A DNA stretch of 64,000 bases from Anoplolepis gracilipes (lineage: Eukaryota > Arthropoda > Insecta > Hymenoptera > Formicidae). The notes beneath the pieces were generated by a model. The model was not told where the DNA came from and did no database searches. It saw only the letters and a program-made list of their open reading frames with translations. Every line of letters begins with the position of its first letter. The stretch's first letter is position 1. Location: NCBI RefSeq assembly GCF_047496725.1, contig NC_132974.1, forward strand, positions 14,417,001 through 14,481,000. The letters are read 5' to 3'. The position numbers and the translations under genes were made by a program. Positions 1-11,846 of the stretch are shown one piece after another.

Positions 1-127
1 AAACTTTCACTATTCGATGAAAAATGCCTCATTATTATGGCTTGATTTTTACATCGTTATCGTTCTATAATATTGAACTGATCTTTAGTGAAATTATACT
101 AGGTATATGCGATTCGTGTAATGTGAA

Positions 128-168
<41 letters not shown>

Positions 169-1000
169 ATGTTATACACGGAATAAACCATTCATTAATT
201 TTGAAAAAAAATATAATAAAAGTGAAAACTGCGGCAAAAAAAACTTGTATACATTATTGGTGTAACGCGCCATGTAACAAGGATTAGAAAAAATATATAA
301 TACAAAAAAAGATATTCTCTCCCTCTTTCTGATATTTAATGATACGTCCATTAGATCATAGATATATGATCTATGATCAAGTTATTGTAAAAAAAAATCT
401 AACCAAATGTCATTATATAACGAAATTTTCACTATAAAATTTTATATATGTAATAACAATTAAACAATAAACTGAAAACAATATAATTGTTTTTTTGATA
501 TTTCAGGAAATGTGTAAAATATGTAGTAAAATTGTAGATCTCGTATGATTTAAATATACCACATTTATAAGTATTTAATTCTTGCTTGTTTGAATTTCGC
601 CGTATTAATTAAATAATATCTTTATTCTATTCTCGATCTTTAATAATATAACTTTTTATATTTTATATTAAAAGATTGTATTTTCGTCAATAGATAAATA
701 AATCTTTAGACACAGTTTTATATATCTTTACAAATAAATCTTTACATAGAACATTCTTTAAAATAGATTTTTATATATGAAATAGTACATTATTATTATT
801 ACTTATACATAATTGAAATGAAAATGTAGAATAGAATGGAATTTTTAGCGACTCGATGTGTTGAAATTACGCGTGCAATAATAATATTATCCAAAATATG
901 CGGATGTAGATTCATTTTCGACCCTCGAAATGCATGAAAGGTTTTAAATCCACTCAGCATTCAGACTAAGCATTCGGATATCGATTGTGCAAATCGCCGC
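1..1000. other. Noncoding AT-rich stretch
   Basis: I see no convincing exon on either strand. The only notable structure is a TG dinucleotide run at about 132-167, which accounts for the longest open frame here. The rest is AT-rich with short homopolymers. Confidence 0.6.
132..167. repeat. (TG)n microsatellite
   Basis: An uninterrupted alternating T/G run of about 18 units lies in AT-rich noncoding DNA. Confidence 0.95.
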
Positions 1001-1020
1001 CCCATACTATTTTTCCCTTC

Positions 1021-1250
1021 AATACGACCCTGTGGCGTTAGTGGTCAGTCTGCACCGGTCAGGGTCGTCATCATGGCGGTGTTCTTCAAGTCTCGCGGCT
1101 ACTCGCAGCACAGTTAAGAGTTAAGAGTATCTAGCGAACGCGAAAACATTTCTCGTCCTTTCACTTCCACAAACGAGACAGACACATCGACCTAATCGCG
1201 CTTCAATAGCGTTCCAGTGGCGTAAATTAAACGCGAATCCCCTCTATCCC
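1021..1250 (+). promoter_or_regulatory. Possible core promoter / 5' exon
   Basis: The composition switches to CpG-containing, GC-richer sequence. TCAGTC at 1045-1050 fits the arthropod initiator consensus TCAKTY on the plus strand. It is followed by a very short frame (ATG at 1073, 14 codons) that could be an upstream ORF. I find no downstream partner gene on this strand before chibby, so the assignment is speculative. It could instead be a promoter working in the other direction. Confidence 0.25.
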
Positions 1251-1325
1251 CCATTCTAAACCCGTGTAAACTACGCGCAATCCTCGAAATCTGTGATATT
1301 CAAGTTGGATTAAAAATTTTATATC

Positions 1326-1585
1326 CGAATTTAGCGGGAATCAGTATTTCAGTATCTAAGAATAAATATCAACAAGCGGTAATCAATTTAAAAAAAAAAA
1401 TATATACGTTAAATCTAGACAGAGAATATATATTTAATTAGAATTATAAAGTTCTACAACTATAATTGTATGTACATATTAATTTATTTTACATATAAAA
1501 TTATATTAATCACACATAAATTAATTGTATAAGTTTTGTTACGGGGTATTGTTTGTTTACTTCGAACTTTAAAAAATCTGGATAA
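1326..1585. repeat. Direct repeat, copy 1
   Basis: This segment recurs at 2309-2570 in the same orientation, with substitutions and small indels. Shared landmarks are CCGAATTTAGCGGGAATCAG near the left end, AAGTTCTACAACTATAATTG in the middle and TTGTTACGGGGTA near the right end. The copies start about 980 bp apart and flank a GC-richer interval. Confidence 0.85.
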
Positions 1586-1672
1586 AAAAAAAAAACAAAA
1601 AATAACGAAGAAACTCGCGCGCTTAACAAGTACAGATTACATCTGTAGATTAAAAGATCTCACTGAGATTAG

Positions 1673-1969
1673 GTAGAATTAATCCGGACGGTCATGTCCC
1701 TTAGATATAAAACTATGATAAAAGACGACAATTCCCTTTCTACAACGTGGTACTCTACGCCATTGACACAAGCGCGGGAACAAGCACGGGAGAAGCAAGC
1801 AACACTGAGAGAGGATTTCTGGTGCAATGCACCTGTGAACTCGCAGGAGGGCATTGTGCAACAATTAGAGGCGGCCGACCACCGGCACCGGCCAGCCACC
1901 GCGCTTCGTGCCTTCAAGAAAGGACGACGCCGGTTTCGTCATGCGCCAGGACACCGTGGAAATAAATAG
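1673..1969 (+). CDS. Orphan open frame, possible exon
   Basis: This frame is open from just after a possible acceptor (GATTAG|GTAG at 1672/1673) to a TAG at 1967-1969, and contains an ATG at 1694. The sequence is much richer in GC than its surroundings and encodes a hydrophilic, Arg/Gln/Glu-rich peptide with no motif I recognise. The opposite strand of the same block is also partly open and cysteine-rich, so coding status and strand are unclear. It lies between the two copies of a direct repeat, so it may belong to an old mobile or duplicated unit. An isolated exon of an unrecognised gene or noncoding DNA are equally possible. Confidence 0.25.
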   Translation, partial: VELIRTVMSLRYKTMIKDDNSLSTTWYSTPLTQAREQAREKQATLREDFWCNAPVNSQEGIVQQLEAADHRHRPATALRAFKKGRRRFRHAPGHRGNK

Positions 1970-2308
1970 ATCGCACGCACGCTTTAAAAATGACCTGCAA
2001 AAAAAAAAAAAAAATATCTTCCCTCTCGAGAGCGCGCGAAAATGTTACTGTCGTTGAAAGTCGCCCACAAATTTGCCGCTCGCAATTTGCTGCTCCATTT
2101 CCCCGCGAATTTACTGCCACTAGAAGCCTTTCTCTGCTTTTTATTTATTTATTTTTTTTTTTTTTTTTTTGTTCGAGTTCTTTAGCGTTTATATATATAT
2201 TTCTCGCGATTAACCGCAACTCGTGAAATTTAAAGCATATTACAGGTAAGCGCAAGCGCTAATTATAATTTCAGAAATCGTGCGAAATTCAAGATGGAAC
2301 TAACAAAT

Positions 2309-2570
2309 CCGAATTTAGCGGGAATCAGCTGTAATCAATTTTACAAAAATTAATTCTCAAGTTTTAATATACGTACGTTAGATTTACAGAGAGAATATAT
2401 ATTTAATTAGAATTATAAAGTTCTACAACTATAATTGTATGTACATACACATATACCTGATTTCTTTTTAGATACAAAATTGTATTAATCAGACATAAAT
2501 TAATTATATAATTTTTGTTACGGGGTACTGTTTGTTTACTTTAAACTTAAAAAAATCTCGATGAAAAAAA
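2309..2570. repeat. Direct repeat, copy 2
   Basis: Partner of 1326-1585, same orientation. The best-conserved block is about 60 bp around 2390-2450. The copies have clearly diverged, so the duplication is not recent. Confidence 0.85.
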
Positions 2571-3653
2571 TCCGGAAATGATTATTCCTCGTACCATGCG
2601 CGCGTTTTACGCGCCATAAAACCGGCAAAGCATACAAATAACATACAATGACAGTCTGTAAAGGAGATCCAGAGAATTGTTATGGACACGCAGTATCTTA
2701 ATTTAGGAATGCGTAATTAACCCGTATAAGCAATTTAAACCCTTGAGAGAGAATAAAGCTGATGTCGCTTTGAATGTATTACGCTAAATTAATATAGTGG
2801 AAGAATGTGTAATAAAATCTACAAATTGAACGAAGCGTAATTAACGTTTGAATAAATTTGGAGCTAAATTAAAATTTACAGTATTCAGTATTATTGAAGT
2901 ATTTTTTTGTTAATTTTCTCGATAAAAAGTATCTTTATTAAAAACTTTATCACGAAAAACATATTTTATTTAAAAAATATTAGATTTAACATTATGTTTA
3001 ATACAATTTGATTTAATTAAATTATATGAATTGATTTGTTTAAAAAGTTTTTCTCGAGATTATATGCGAGATAGAATATTATATCAATATGTTTTACATT
3101 ATGTAATTTTAATATAACAGATTGATTTTAAATAAAATGGAATAATTTTAAAAAAACTTGATATACCGTAAACCGCAAATTATAGTGTTAAAGTTTGTTA
3201 CTGATGCAGCACAGCAATTTAATCCCTATGCATGCAACTTTAATTAATCCTTTAGCTATTACGTCCGAGATACCTTCCGAACCAGTGTACCTTGCGCAAC
3301 ACCATATAATACTGCGCGCAATTCTTTAAAGAAAATCTTCCGAATAAATGTTATGCATAAATATTATGCGTATATATGTACAAAAAAAATGTCTCATTAA
3401 ATATATATTAAAAAATCGTAGTATATACTCAGAGCATTGAATATAAAAATAACTAATTTTCTAATTTAATTTCATTCTTTATGTAAGATTCATTTCTTTA
3501 TAAAAAAAACAAATCACGCATTACAATTAATGTAATGCACGCAAAATTCTCGTGTAAATTAAAAATCAGCAATTTTTTTTATGTGCAGCACAGCATTGTT
3601 ACAAGGTAACGCGTTATTCAATATCGTCCAGTGTATACAACCTTTGCGTCAAT

Positions 3654-3685
<32 letters not shown>

Positions 3686-4390
3686 TACATATACATATAT
3701 GTACGTGTACCCGTTGCTCGTAATCGACGCGATTACAATGAAGACGTGATAAAAAAACCGACACGCAACAAAAACCACCATATATATGCAAGCACGTAAT
3801 AAAATGTATTTAGAATATTTTATTAATAATCGAAAAACAGACAATTCTTTGTTGGAAAAAAAATCAAACTTTTGATATATGAAGCTTCGCTTTTAAGAGA
3901 ATTAAAATTTAAAAATTAGAAAATTAATAATAACTTTTAGTTCTTTTCAGTTTGCATATTTTTTAAAATGGCACTCTACCACAAATTGATGAAATCTTTG
4001 TGTCAACAATTGTCACGTGCAGCGGAACACGATTAAAAATATTTAATTTAAGAAAAGAAAATAATCGATATTTTACGCATACACGAATATACATATCTTT
4101 AATTATTTTATTATATATTATTTCTGTGATTTATGTGAATTTTCTGTGAAATTTCATTATTTATTTTCGAGCTGTTGTTGAAAAATACGTTACACTAAAT
4201 CACTAAACAATATAGTAGTAATTAAAGTTGTATTCATGGAAATGTGGCAAAAAAGAATCATTAATTAATCAAGCTTAAAATTGATTTTTTTGAAAGGAAT
4301 TTTTTTTACTTTATATTTTCGATTTACTTTTTACGCATAACATCATCTCTTATTCACTCGATTATATCACCAACAATCGACCATTTTGCA
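2571..4390. other. Noncoding stretch, probably intron or intergenic
   Basis: AT-rich DNA with no supportable exon. A TA/CA microsatellite at about 3654-3700 creates short spurious frames. If the signal-peptide exon at 4504-4597 is real, this stretch is within its first intron. Confidence 0.55.
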
Positions 4391-4503
4391 TAATTAAACG
4401 ACACGTTTGATTATGTGCCCACATGGTGAACAATCCCACGTGTGCCTGCGCATTGTCATGCGAGATGTCAAAATGCTAAAACAAATTTTCTTTTTTCTCA
4501 TAC

Positions 4504-4597
4504 CTGTTGTCTCGTCCTGAGCCAGGCTGTAATCCGCGAGACATGCGAAGAGGAACGCGGCACCAAACTGTATCAGTAGCGTCGCCAGGTTACCCAT
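4504..4597 (-). CDS. First coding exon of a secreted protein
   Basis: Read on the minus strand, the ATG at 4597-4595 opens a 31-codon exon encoding a textbook signal peptide: a short N-terminus, a hydrophobic core (LLIQFGAAFLFACLA) and a likely cleavage after YSLA, before QDETT. It ends at a consensus donor (CAG|GTATGAG, GT at 4503-4502) in phase 1. Upstream sequence (4600-4900) is CpG-richer, as expected for a promoter and 5'UTR. I find no matching downstream exon between 1 and 4500, so the rest of the gene probably lies beyond the left edge of the window. The family is unknown. Confidence 0.55.
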
Positions 4598-4619
4598 TTC
4601 TCCGAGTCGACATAATTCC

Positions 4620-5580
4620 CTCGTTACGACGACAAGAGAGAAATCACGACGTGAGATCGCGCGAGCTCATAATCGGTCCCGTTACACTTTTTGCAACCGA
4701 CGTGAGCACCTACATATCCACTCCGCACGACGTTCGACAGCAGACTGCAAACTGCGGCTCACGTACCACGTATTGGCTTCACTCCAAACACTCCGGACTC
4801 CGAACTCCGACTAACCCGGCATCCGGCGCACGGCGCACGGTCCGACAGGTTAATCGGCGTCGGTGGCGCTCTCTTACGGTTGACGCGCGAATGACGTACC
4901 GAAACGTGTATATGGAAGAATTTTCGTGGATCTTGTAGGTTTTGTTGTCAATGAGTTAAAAACGAAATCTGCAAATCAAATCAAATCAAATCGATAATGC
5001 TACACATATTAATTACAAATGCAACGCGCAAAAGAAATTTTTAATATTCATATTGAGCACACATATATTATGTACAAATTTTTAAACATTTACACAACAT
5101 TAAACGCATATGTAATATATCGGCGATATATATACTTGACGATGAATGTTTATCGATTAAAATTTATGATGATTACATTGCAATATATATTTTCGCTCCT
5201 CGTATGAAACACACTCGCGCGATAATATTTTAACGCACATTCGCCAGATTCGCTTTTAAATAATAAATAATGGAGAAGAAATACGGAATAACTTTCAAGA
5301 TATCACCACGATTGTCCGATTCGGAAATATCTAAACCGGAGACTGGCTTAGCGGCAAAAAAGGGTTAGTTTGAATTAGAATTTAAATTGATTTTGGATGA
5401 CCTCGTGCGGCAAAAATACCAAACGAAGAAAAATAACCAACTGATAAAACATGCCTAGTGAATAAAATATAGTAACATTAGATAAAAAAAAAAAACATTG
5501 TCATAGGGACTAATCGAAAACATCCAAGAAATATATCGATCTTTTAATAAACATCGATTAACCGACCGAATATTTTTATG
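4620..5580. other. Intergenic, between divergent genes
   Basis: This is the shared upstream region of the minus-strand secreted-protein exon and plus-strand chibby. 4620-4900 is GC-richer and probably holds the minus-strand promoter and 5'UTR. The plus-strand open frame across it is antisense to that and shows no protein family. The remainder is AT-rich without visible features. Confidence 0.5.
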
Positions 5581-5589
5581 ATGTGTTTA

Positions 5590-5713
5590 GGGCGTGTTCG
5601 GGGAGACGCTATTAGCGCTAACAGTGTCATTCTATCTTTGTTACTCATTAAAAGTTGAACAAAGATAGAACGATGCTGTTAGCGCTATAATAGCGTCTCC
5701 CCGAATGCGCTCT
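5590..5713. mobile_element. Foldback MITE, family A, copy 1
   Basis: About 124 bp that is almost entirely a palindrome. The left arm begins GGGCGTGTTCGGGGAGACGC and the right arm is its reverse complement with a few mismatches, leaving a small loop around ACTCATTAAAAGTTG. A second copy in the same orientation is at 23650-23770, with an identical loop and only scattered differences. This marks it as a dispersed non-autonomous element. No transposase is present, and the target-site duplication is not clear. Confidence 0.85.
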
Positions 5714-5714
5714 T

Positions 5715-5859
5715 AAGGTGCCTTTTCATGCTGACGCTCGACGCTCATTTTCAGCGTCATAAGACATCACGTGACCAAAAATAAAAATACCAATTCGTCA
5801 ATTTTGATCTGTTTTGACGCCAAAAATGAGCGTCGAGCGTCAGCATGAAAAGGCACCTT
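5715..5859. mobile_element. Foldback MITE, family B
   Basis: A 145-bp element whose outer 37 bp are perfect inverted repeats (starting AAGGTGCCTTTTCATGCTGA and ending with the exact complement). The arms continue imperfectly inward to a short AT-rich centre. It abuts the family A element on its left with almost no spacer. The perfect arms suggest a recent insertion or arm correction. No internal gene. Confidence 0.85.
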
Positions 5860-6136
5860 TATTCTTTGAAATTTAAAAGCGTTGTCAAGGCAACGTCACG
5901 CTAAACATGATACATTTCGTATATTTTTGTTCACCCTATAAAATCTAGATTAAAATGTAGCGATGTATCGATATTTATCAACATTTTATAAAATATTGTA
6001 AAATATATCTATATGTATAGAAAAAATTTAGCTAGTAGTGTTCGCGAAGTAAAATTTCTGTTAATCTATATATTGTTTTTAACAATTAGACATAACCTTT
6101 CTGCTTCTTATTGTTAGTGCTAGTTTTTTAAGAATC

Positions 6137-6140
<4 letters not shown>
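5860..6140. other. Chibby upstream region
   Basis: AT-rich sequence between the foldback pair and the AT microsatellite. It probably contains the chibby promoter and 5'UTR. I cannot identify a specific element. Confidence 0.4.

Positions 6141-6197
<57 letters not shown>
6141..6197. repeat. (TA)n microsatellite
   Basis: A run of about 28 TA units ends roughly 30 bp upstream of the chibby start codon, inside its presumed 5'UTR or promoter. Confidence 0.95.
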
Positions 6198-6201
<4 letters not shown>

Positions 6202-6229
6202 TATTTAACTTACGAAAGTGTGATACACT

Positions 6230-6870
6230 ATGCCTTTATTTTCCAATAAATTTTCTCCGAAAAAAACACCGACTAGGAAGGCATCAGTTTTCTTAGCAAA
6301 CAAAAATTTAAGTCCTAAAAGAATAGAGAAAGAACTGGGTCCTGAAGTAGGCCCTATACGTCTTCGTCTTGGAGATCAAGAAGCTGTTTTTGAGGCAGGC
6401 CTATGGATTCCAGGTAAATAATAATTTATGTACGTTTAATCCCATAGAAACTGTATCTTTTGCTGATTTTTTTGTGTATAAAAATAGATGGTTCTAAACT
6501 TTGTTTTAGAATCTGGCAGAGTGGGAGGTACTTTTAAAGAGAACGAAAAATTAAAAAAAGAAGTGAGACGATTGGAGGAAGAAAATAACTTATTAAAACT
6601 AAAGTTTGATGTACTATTAGATATGGTAACTCTTTTCAAGTTTTACATTTTAGAAAATTAGCTAAAATAAAGACCTGTTTTTAAACAAATAATTTTATCA
6701 ATATTATAGCAAAAAATACTAATAACAATATATAACAATAAGTGATGTGTTATGACAATTTGGATACTATTTTATAGCTAACGCAAACAACCACAGAGGC
6801 TCATTTACAAAGAGAAGAATTGGAAAGATTAAAAAATAATTTTTCTCATAACAGGAGAGTTGCTGCTTAG
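6230..6870 (+). CDS. CBY1: Protein chibby homolog
   Basis: Three coding exons, 6230-6413, 6510-6625 and 6778-6870, give a 130-residue protein; human chibby is 126. All junctions are GT-AG and in phase. The N-terminus MPLFSNKFSPKKTPTRK matches the conserved chibby start. The central region (residues about 60-100) carries the Leu-rich coiled coil, including RRLEEENNLLKLK and LLDM. Known family roles are binding beta-catenin to limit Wnt output and acting at the centriole/ciliary base. The start is fixed by the family-conserved N-terminus. An AATAAA at 6900-6905 would place the 3' end just after the stop. The gene is tail-to-tail with TOP3A, with about 220 bp between the stops. Confidence 0.95.
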
Positions 6871-7092
6871 CCTTGAGCATTGTTATTGACACTTGAGGAA
6901 ATAAACACTGACAAAGTAATGTCAATTCATATTCAGTCATAGTTAGTCAAGACTTATTGTTTGAGATGAAAGCTGTGTTTAACACTGCTTTCTTATACTT
7001 TTGAACTTTTTACAATTCCGTTATTAACTAGACCGTTATTATATATTATACAATTGTACATTTACAAAACTGCGTTAACGAAAATTCGTTCG

Positions 7093-10000
7093 TCAAGGTC
7101 GTACATTTTCTGGACATTTGTTTCTTGTATGTCCTATAAAAAGATAATTTATCATGTAAAATGACAATGTAATTAAAATATAGCAATAAATATAATTTGA
7201 GAGAAATTGTAATAAAAATACTATCTCGAAAAAAACAATGGATTTGATGAAAAAAAAAAAGTTCTCTACATGCATTACCTTCGACTCCACAATTCCCACA
7301 TTTTCTCTTGCCGCCAGTGAGTCTAGGCCTTTTAGGAGCGCTACCTCTTTGAGGGTCTCTGCTATGATTTCGATTCCCTCCGTTATTTGTGAAATTGTTC
7401 CAATCTGTATTTCCACGATTATCGACATCATTCTCGTCTGCCCACTTGAAAAAATTACAAGTGGAATTCATGCCTTTTGGACATCCATAAAATTGTCGTC
7501 CCTTATTGGGGCCCTCTTTTTGAACCGTCAATCTAATACGCGGAAAATATTTTTAGCGGAGCAAATATATATAATCGCTATTAATTCAGATTTCAACTTA
7601 TTAAACGCATCTTATTATTTATCAATATTAATTATCAATTGAATTCAATCGATGGAACTTTTCCGGTCACAGAGTTTACTTACTTTCGAGCGGGCTGATT
7701 ACATTGGCACATAATCGTATCGTTCGTCGATGAATTTCCCCAATCATTGTTAGAGGTACTTGCACGAGCAAAGTGATTAGTATTAACATTGTTTCTATCT
7801 GGATTAGATATCCAACTAGACTGTTCGTTCGCTGCGTCATCTCGAGATTCGGCGCTATCAGATGCCCACAAGAAAAAATCGCAGCCACTACCTTGCGGTT
7901 TAGCGCATTTGTAAAACAAACGTCCTGGAATTGCAAGAATATTGTTTTTTTAAATCATTTACGCCACAAAGATTTACATTAAAAATTTCGGCCTTTTTGT
8001 CACCTTACCTTTATTCGGGCCTTCTTTTTTCACTGTTAACTGAATCGCGATCTCGTGACAGTTGCACATAATCTCTGCATTATTGTCAATATTACCCCAC
8101 ACATTAGTTTTATTGTTCACATTGCGAGCATTTCTAGGCGCAGGTTGATTCGATGAACTGTTAAAGTTATGTGTATTAATCCAAGAAGTAGAGTTTTCTC
8201 TATTATTTGACACTGTTGTATTTCCACGAACGGTATTCGGCCTATTTGGTCGAGAAACGTTAAAATTATGGTTTTGTGCGCGTTCTCCAGATGTGCCAAA
8301 AGTTTCCATCGAGTCAATATCGTTATTACTTTGAACAGATCTTATATTATTAGAAACTGCCTGTTGTCGGTCAGATATATACGATTGGGATGTACTTGAA
8401 GTAGAAGTGAAGCTCGATGTATTTCTCATATTACTATGATTAGTATTTGTTCTTTGAGTTTGTCTGATACAATCTTGCTTTATGTTTAACATTTCATTGA
8501 ATGTAGTATCACAGCCTATGCAAGTTGTATATGAGGTACCGTACAAAGGTATCACATTCCTAACTAACGTGAATTTCAATTTGTGAATATTCTCCGTGCA
8601 CTGAAAAATATAAATCATATATTAGTTATTAATTTATTCATAAACTGTACATATATATTTATACGAGATACTGTCATTGGACATATGATTTGTTTACCTG
8701 ATTGCATGTTTCATTTAAAACCTCTACATCTTTTATAGCTTCTGGAAACCAGATCACATTGAGACACGTTGGATATCCCATGCAACTAATATATTTTCCT
8801 CTGCCTTGCTTTCTTTCTTTCAAAACCATATTAGAGCCGCACTTTGGACATTTGAAAATAGCGACGTCAGTGACTGAAGAAAATTGTATTTGTTCAGTTT
8901 GAGTAGGTCTTTCATCAAGATACTGTGCTAAAGCATCGTCTATCATATTAGCGCGTTCCATTGCCACTTTGAACACTTCACGATATGTGTCGATTTGCTC
9001 TCGTAACACTTCGCTCGGATCTTTCTGACGCTGACATATCCTATGATAATATTAGCGTGTCATAAAAGTAAATTTTTTTGTATATGTACTGTAGAGCATG
9101 AGAAAGAGAAAAAAGATTTTAAAGACTAATTATGCATAAAATTGTTAATCGTCTTACAATTTTAAATCTTTTTCTAGGCTCGCACGTAAATGCGGTTTAG
9201 ACATTTGGAACCCCATATTGTCATATCCCATGACCAAACCAATTCCCAACTTGCCCGGCATGAAATGTTGATTATCTGTTAAGCCTACATATTGCCTGGA
9301 TTTAATAGTATCGATGTGTTCGGCGTGAGTGGCGTCTGTGCCAATGCCGTGTTTGTCCATCAGCGCGATCAATTCGGCTTCAGTCAGCAAGTTTGGTGCT
9401 GAAGTTTTTTCTTCTACCATATCTATGCTGGTTGGTCTGAAAACTTGCCCTTGCTCATAAGAGTAAATCTGCTTATCACTCCATTTATCGTATACATATA
9501 CATCAAGATAATTTCTTGCTATAATTTCCAGACCGTTAGCTGTGAATTTTTCTTTCGCTATATCGATTTCTACCATTGTTTCACGACCTTCCGCATTCTT
9601 TGACAGACAAGCTAGAAAATGTCGAACTACAAATTCGTATACTCTTGCCTCATTTCCTATTAACAAATGACAATTAATACAATTAATAACGCGATTAATT
9701 TAATATGGAATAAGAGAACAAATATCTTTGGAAAGGAACAAACCTTGCAAACTGTCAGTGTATTTTGTGGGATGGATAGGAGGATGCGCTTGATCGGTTT
9801 TCTTTCCTTGTCTGGGAGTTATTCCAGATTGTAGTAAACCTCGTGCGAAATCACCCCATGCTCGATGGTTTACTTGTTGCTCTACTAATGGTGCTAGATT
9901 TAATTCTTTTGGAAATATATTAGTTTCAGTGCGTGGGTAACTAATGAGACCTTGGGTATACAGTTTCTCTGCTATTCTCATCGTCTCCTTTGCATTTAAG

Positions 10001-11450
10001 CGTAATTTACGAGAGCCTTGCTTCTCTAATTCCTATAAATCGATGATTTTTCAACTAAAATGCTAAACTTTTCTTTTCTAATATAATTCAATTACTTACA
10101 ATGGTATCTAAAGGTAAAGGTCTCCATTTGCTTTTTGGTTTGCATGTTACTTTTTCCACTGTAGCTTCCGGCCGTTCCAAACACATGTCCAAAAAAATCT
10201 GACAAGGCATCTTCTCGAACAATCTTACTCTGGCCCATCTGAATTCTATCGATATTCCATCGCGATCGTCTGTTACTTTTATTTTCCAGTATGGTTCAGA
10301 CTTGAATCGATCGATGGCTAAAAATCTTTCAACTACAAATCCAAGCGTCGGAAACTGACAGCTTCCATAACTAATCAGCATGTCCCCGAGAGTATTGGGA
10401 AATACTTTCTGCAATCTTAAGGTTTGAAACCTCGTGAACGCAGCACCTATTAACATGTTAAAAAATTCACATATATAAAGCATATTGCAACAATATAAAC
10501 CCAACTAACAATATAATCTTGGGGTTAATAGAATTAATACCGATTCTTAAATCTAATTCGCTTCTTACGTCTACAGCATCACTTGTTGCCTTATCCGGTT
10601 CCCCCAAAGTTGACAGAGCTCTTTCGATAGATTGTTTTGTAATTTCTGAGAATTTTGCCCTGAAATGTAATAAGTTTGTAAACATTATCACAAATATATG
10701 AAAAAACATGTTTCTAATTACCTGTACACACGGATATTTGGCTTGATTGCTTGACAGACTTGTATAATCTCAAAACCTATATTTTCCCCTTCTCTATCAC
10801 AATCTGTCCAAATAATCAATGCATTGCAAGATTGTATTTCTCGTTCCAGGGTTTTCTTAATCTTTATGTAACTTTCTTCTGAACACTGCTTGGATACTGG
10901 AGCATCGAATAGGCTTAGCGGATGACAGCCCTGCCATTTACGATACGCTCCTGTGAATTCGTAGCCTAATAAGTGGCCGGATACAGATGTCATCACCATT
11001 TGACAGTTTTGGCCCCATAGTTGTACATTAAATTCAAAGATTTTATTATATACAGATAAGCCTTCTCTCTATAAAAAAAGAAAACAACAACAACAGTTAA
11101 TAAATGTTTCTAATACATTTGTGAATAAATGTAATTAAACAATGAATGAAAAAATAACTTAGAAACAATATAATCAAAAATTCTCGACAGACTACTATAT
11201 GGTATATATATATATATATATAACTGTTTACCTTTCTACTTGTACCGCGTGACAAATAAGCAGCGATACTTTTAGCAGCATCGTGTTTCTCAGCAACATT
11301 GAGAACTTTCATGTTATACTCTGAATAGTATCGACTTATCGAATAAGAGGCATTTGTAAGTTTGTACAATTTGCTGGCTGTACTTTTAAACGTCACATTA
11401 TAAAATATGGTACAATTTAATACGATATTATGCAGTTTGTGAAAGGTCAT
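7093..11450 (-). CDS. TOP3A: DNA topoisomerase 3-alpha
   Basis: Eleven exons (11450-11232, 11068-10722, 10659-10541, 10446-10100, 10032-9744, 9656-9158, 9040-8698, 8600-8009, 7924-7684, 7532-7279, 7133-7093) give 1096 residues, all in phase; the human protein is 1001. It is a type IA enzyme that passes single strands and, with the RecQ helicase BLM and RMI1, dissolves double Holliday junctions. Visible parts are the Toprim domain (start KVLNVAEKHDAAK, acidic motif TDCDREGENIGFE), the active-site Tyr near residue 376 in LISYPRTETN, and GTDATHAEHI. The C-terminus has a C4 zinc ribbon (CPKC...CMGYPTC), two GRF-type fingers each with EGPNKGR, and a CCHC knuckle (CGNC...GHTRNKC) split by the last intron. 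The first 46 residues look like a mitochondrial presequence, and a second Met at codon 47 begins the conserved domain, so two starts are likely. Confidence 0.96.
11194..11222. repeat. Short (TA)n run in TOP3A intron 1
   Basis: A short alternating TA run lies just inside the donor of TOP3A intron 1. Confidence 0.8.
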
Positions 11451-11846
11451 AACAAATAACTTTCGACATTGGCAATAAGTTTCAGTTAAAAATTTATAAA
11501 TTAATTTAAATGTTTAATACTTAAAAACATGTGTAAAAAACGATATTAATAATTAAATATGTAATCAAATAAATCTGATATCTGAAGAAAATAAACGTAT
11601 TTCCCGAATGACAGATTAAATTCGCTCCAAAATTAGGTTTTTTTCTAAATATTGCATTTGCAGTCTGATAAATCTAAAAAAAAAAGTCTCACAAAGCTGC
11701 TCGTGTCATCAATAGAGTTGAAACGTTGATTGGCTATTCCAATAGAGATTCTAGAAATTTTCTATTATAGCAAATCACAATATGATAACATGATCATAAT
11801 GAAAATATATACACTAATCAGAGAACGCGCAGCGTCACTTTCGCAT
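11451..11846. other. TOP3A upstream region
   Basis: AT-rich DNA between the TOP3A start and a cluster of foldback elements. It should contain the TOP3A promoter and 5'UTR, but I see no unambiguous core element. Confidence 0.4.

Noticed and set aside
4507..4938. 143-codon open frame on the plus strand
   Set aside because: It is antisense to the signal-peptide exon and its GC-rich upstream region. The peptide has no family pattern, and the openness follows from high GC content.
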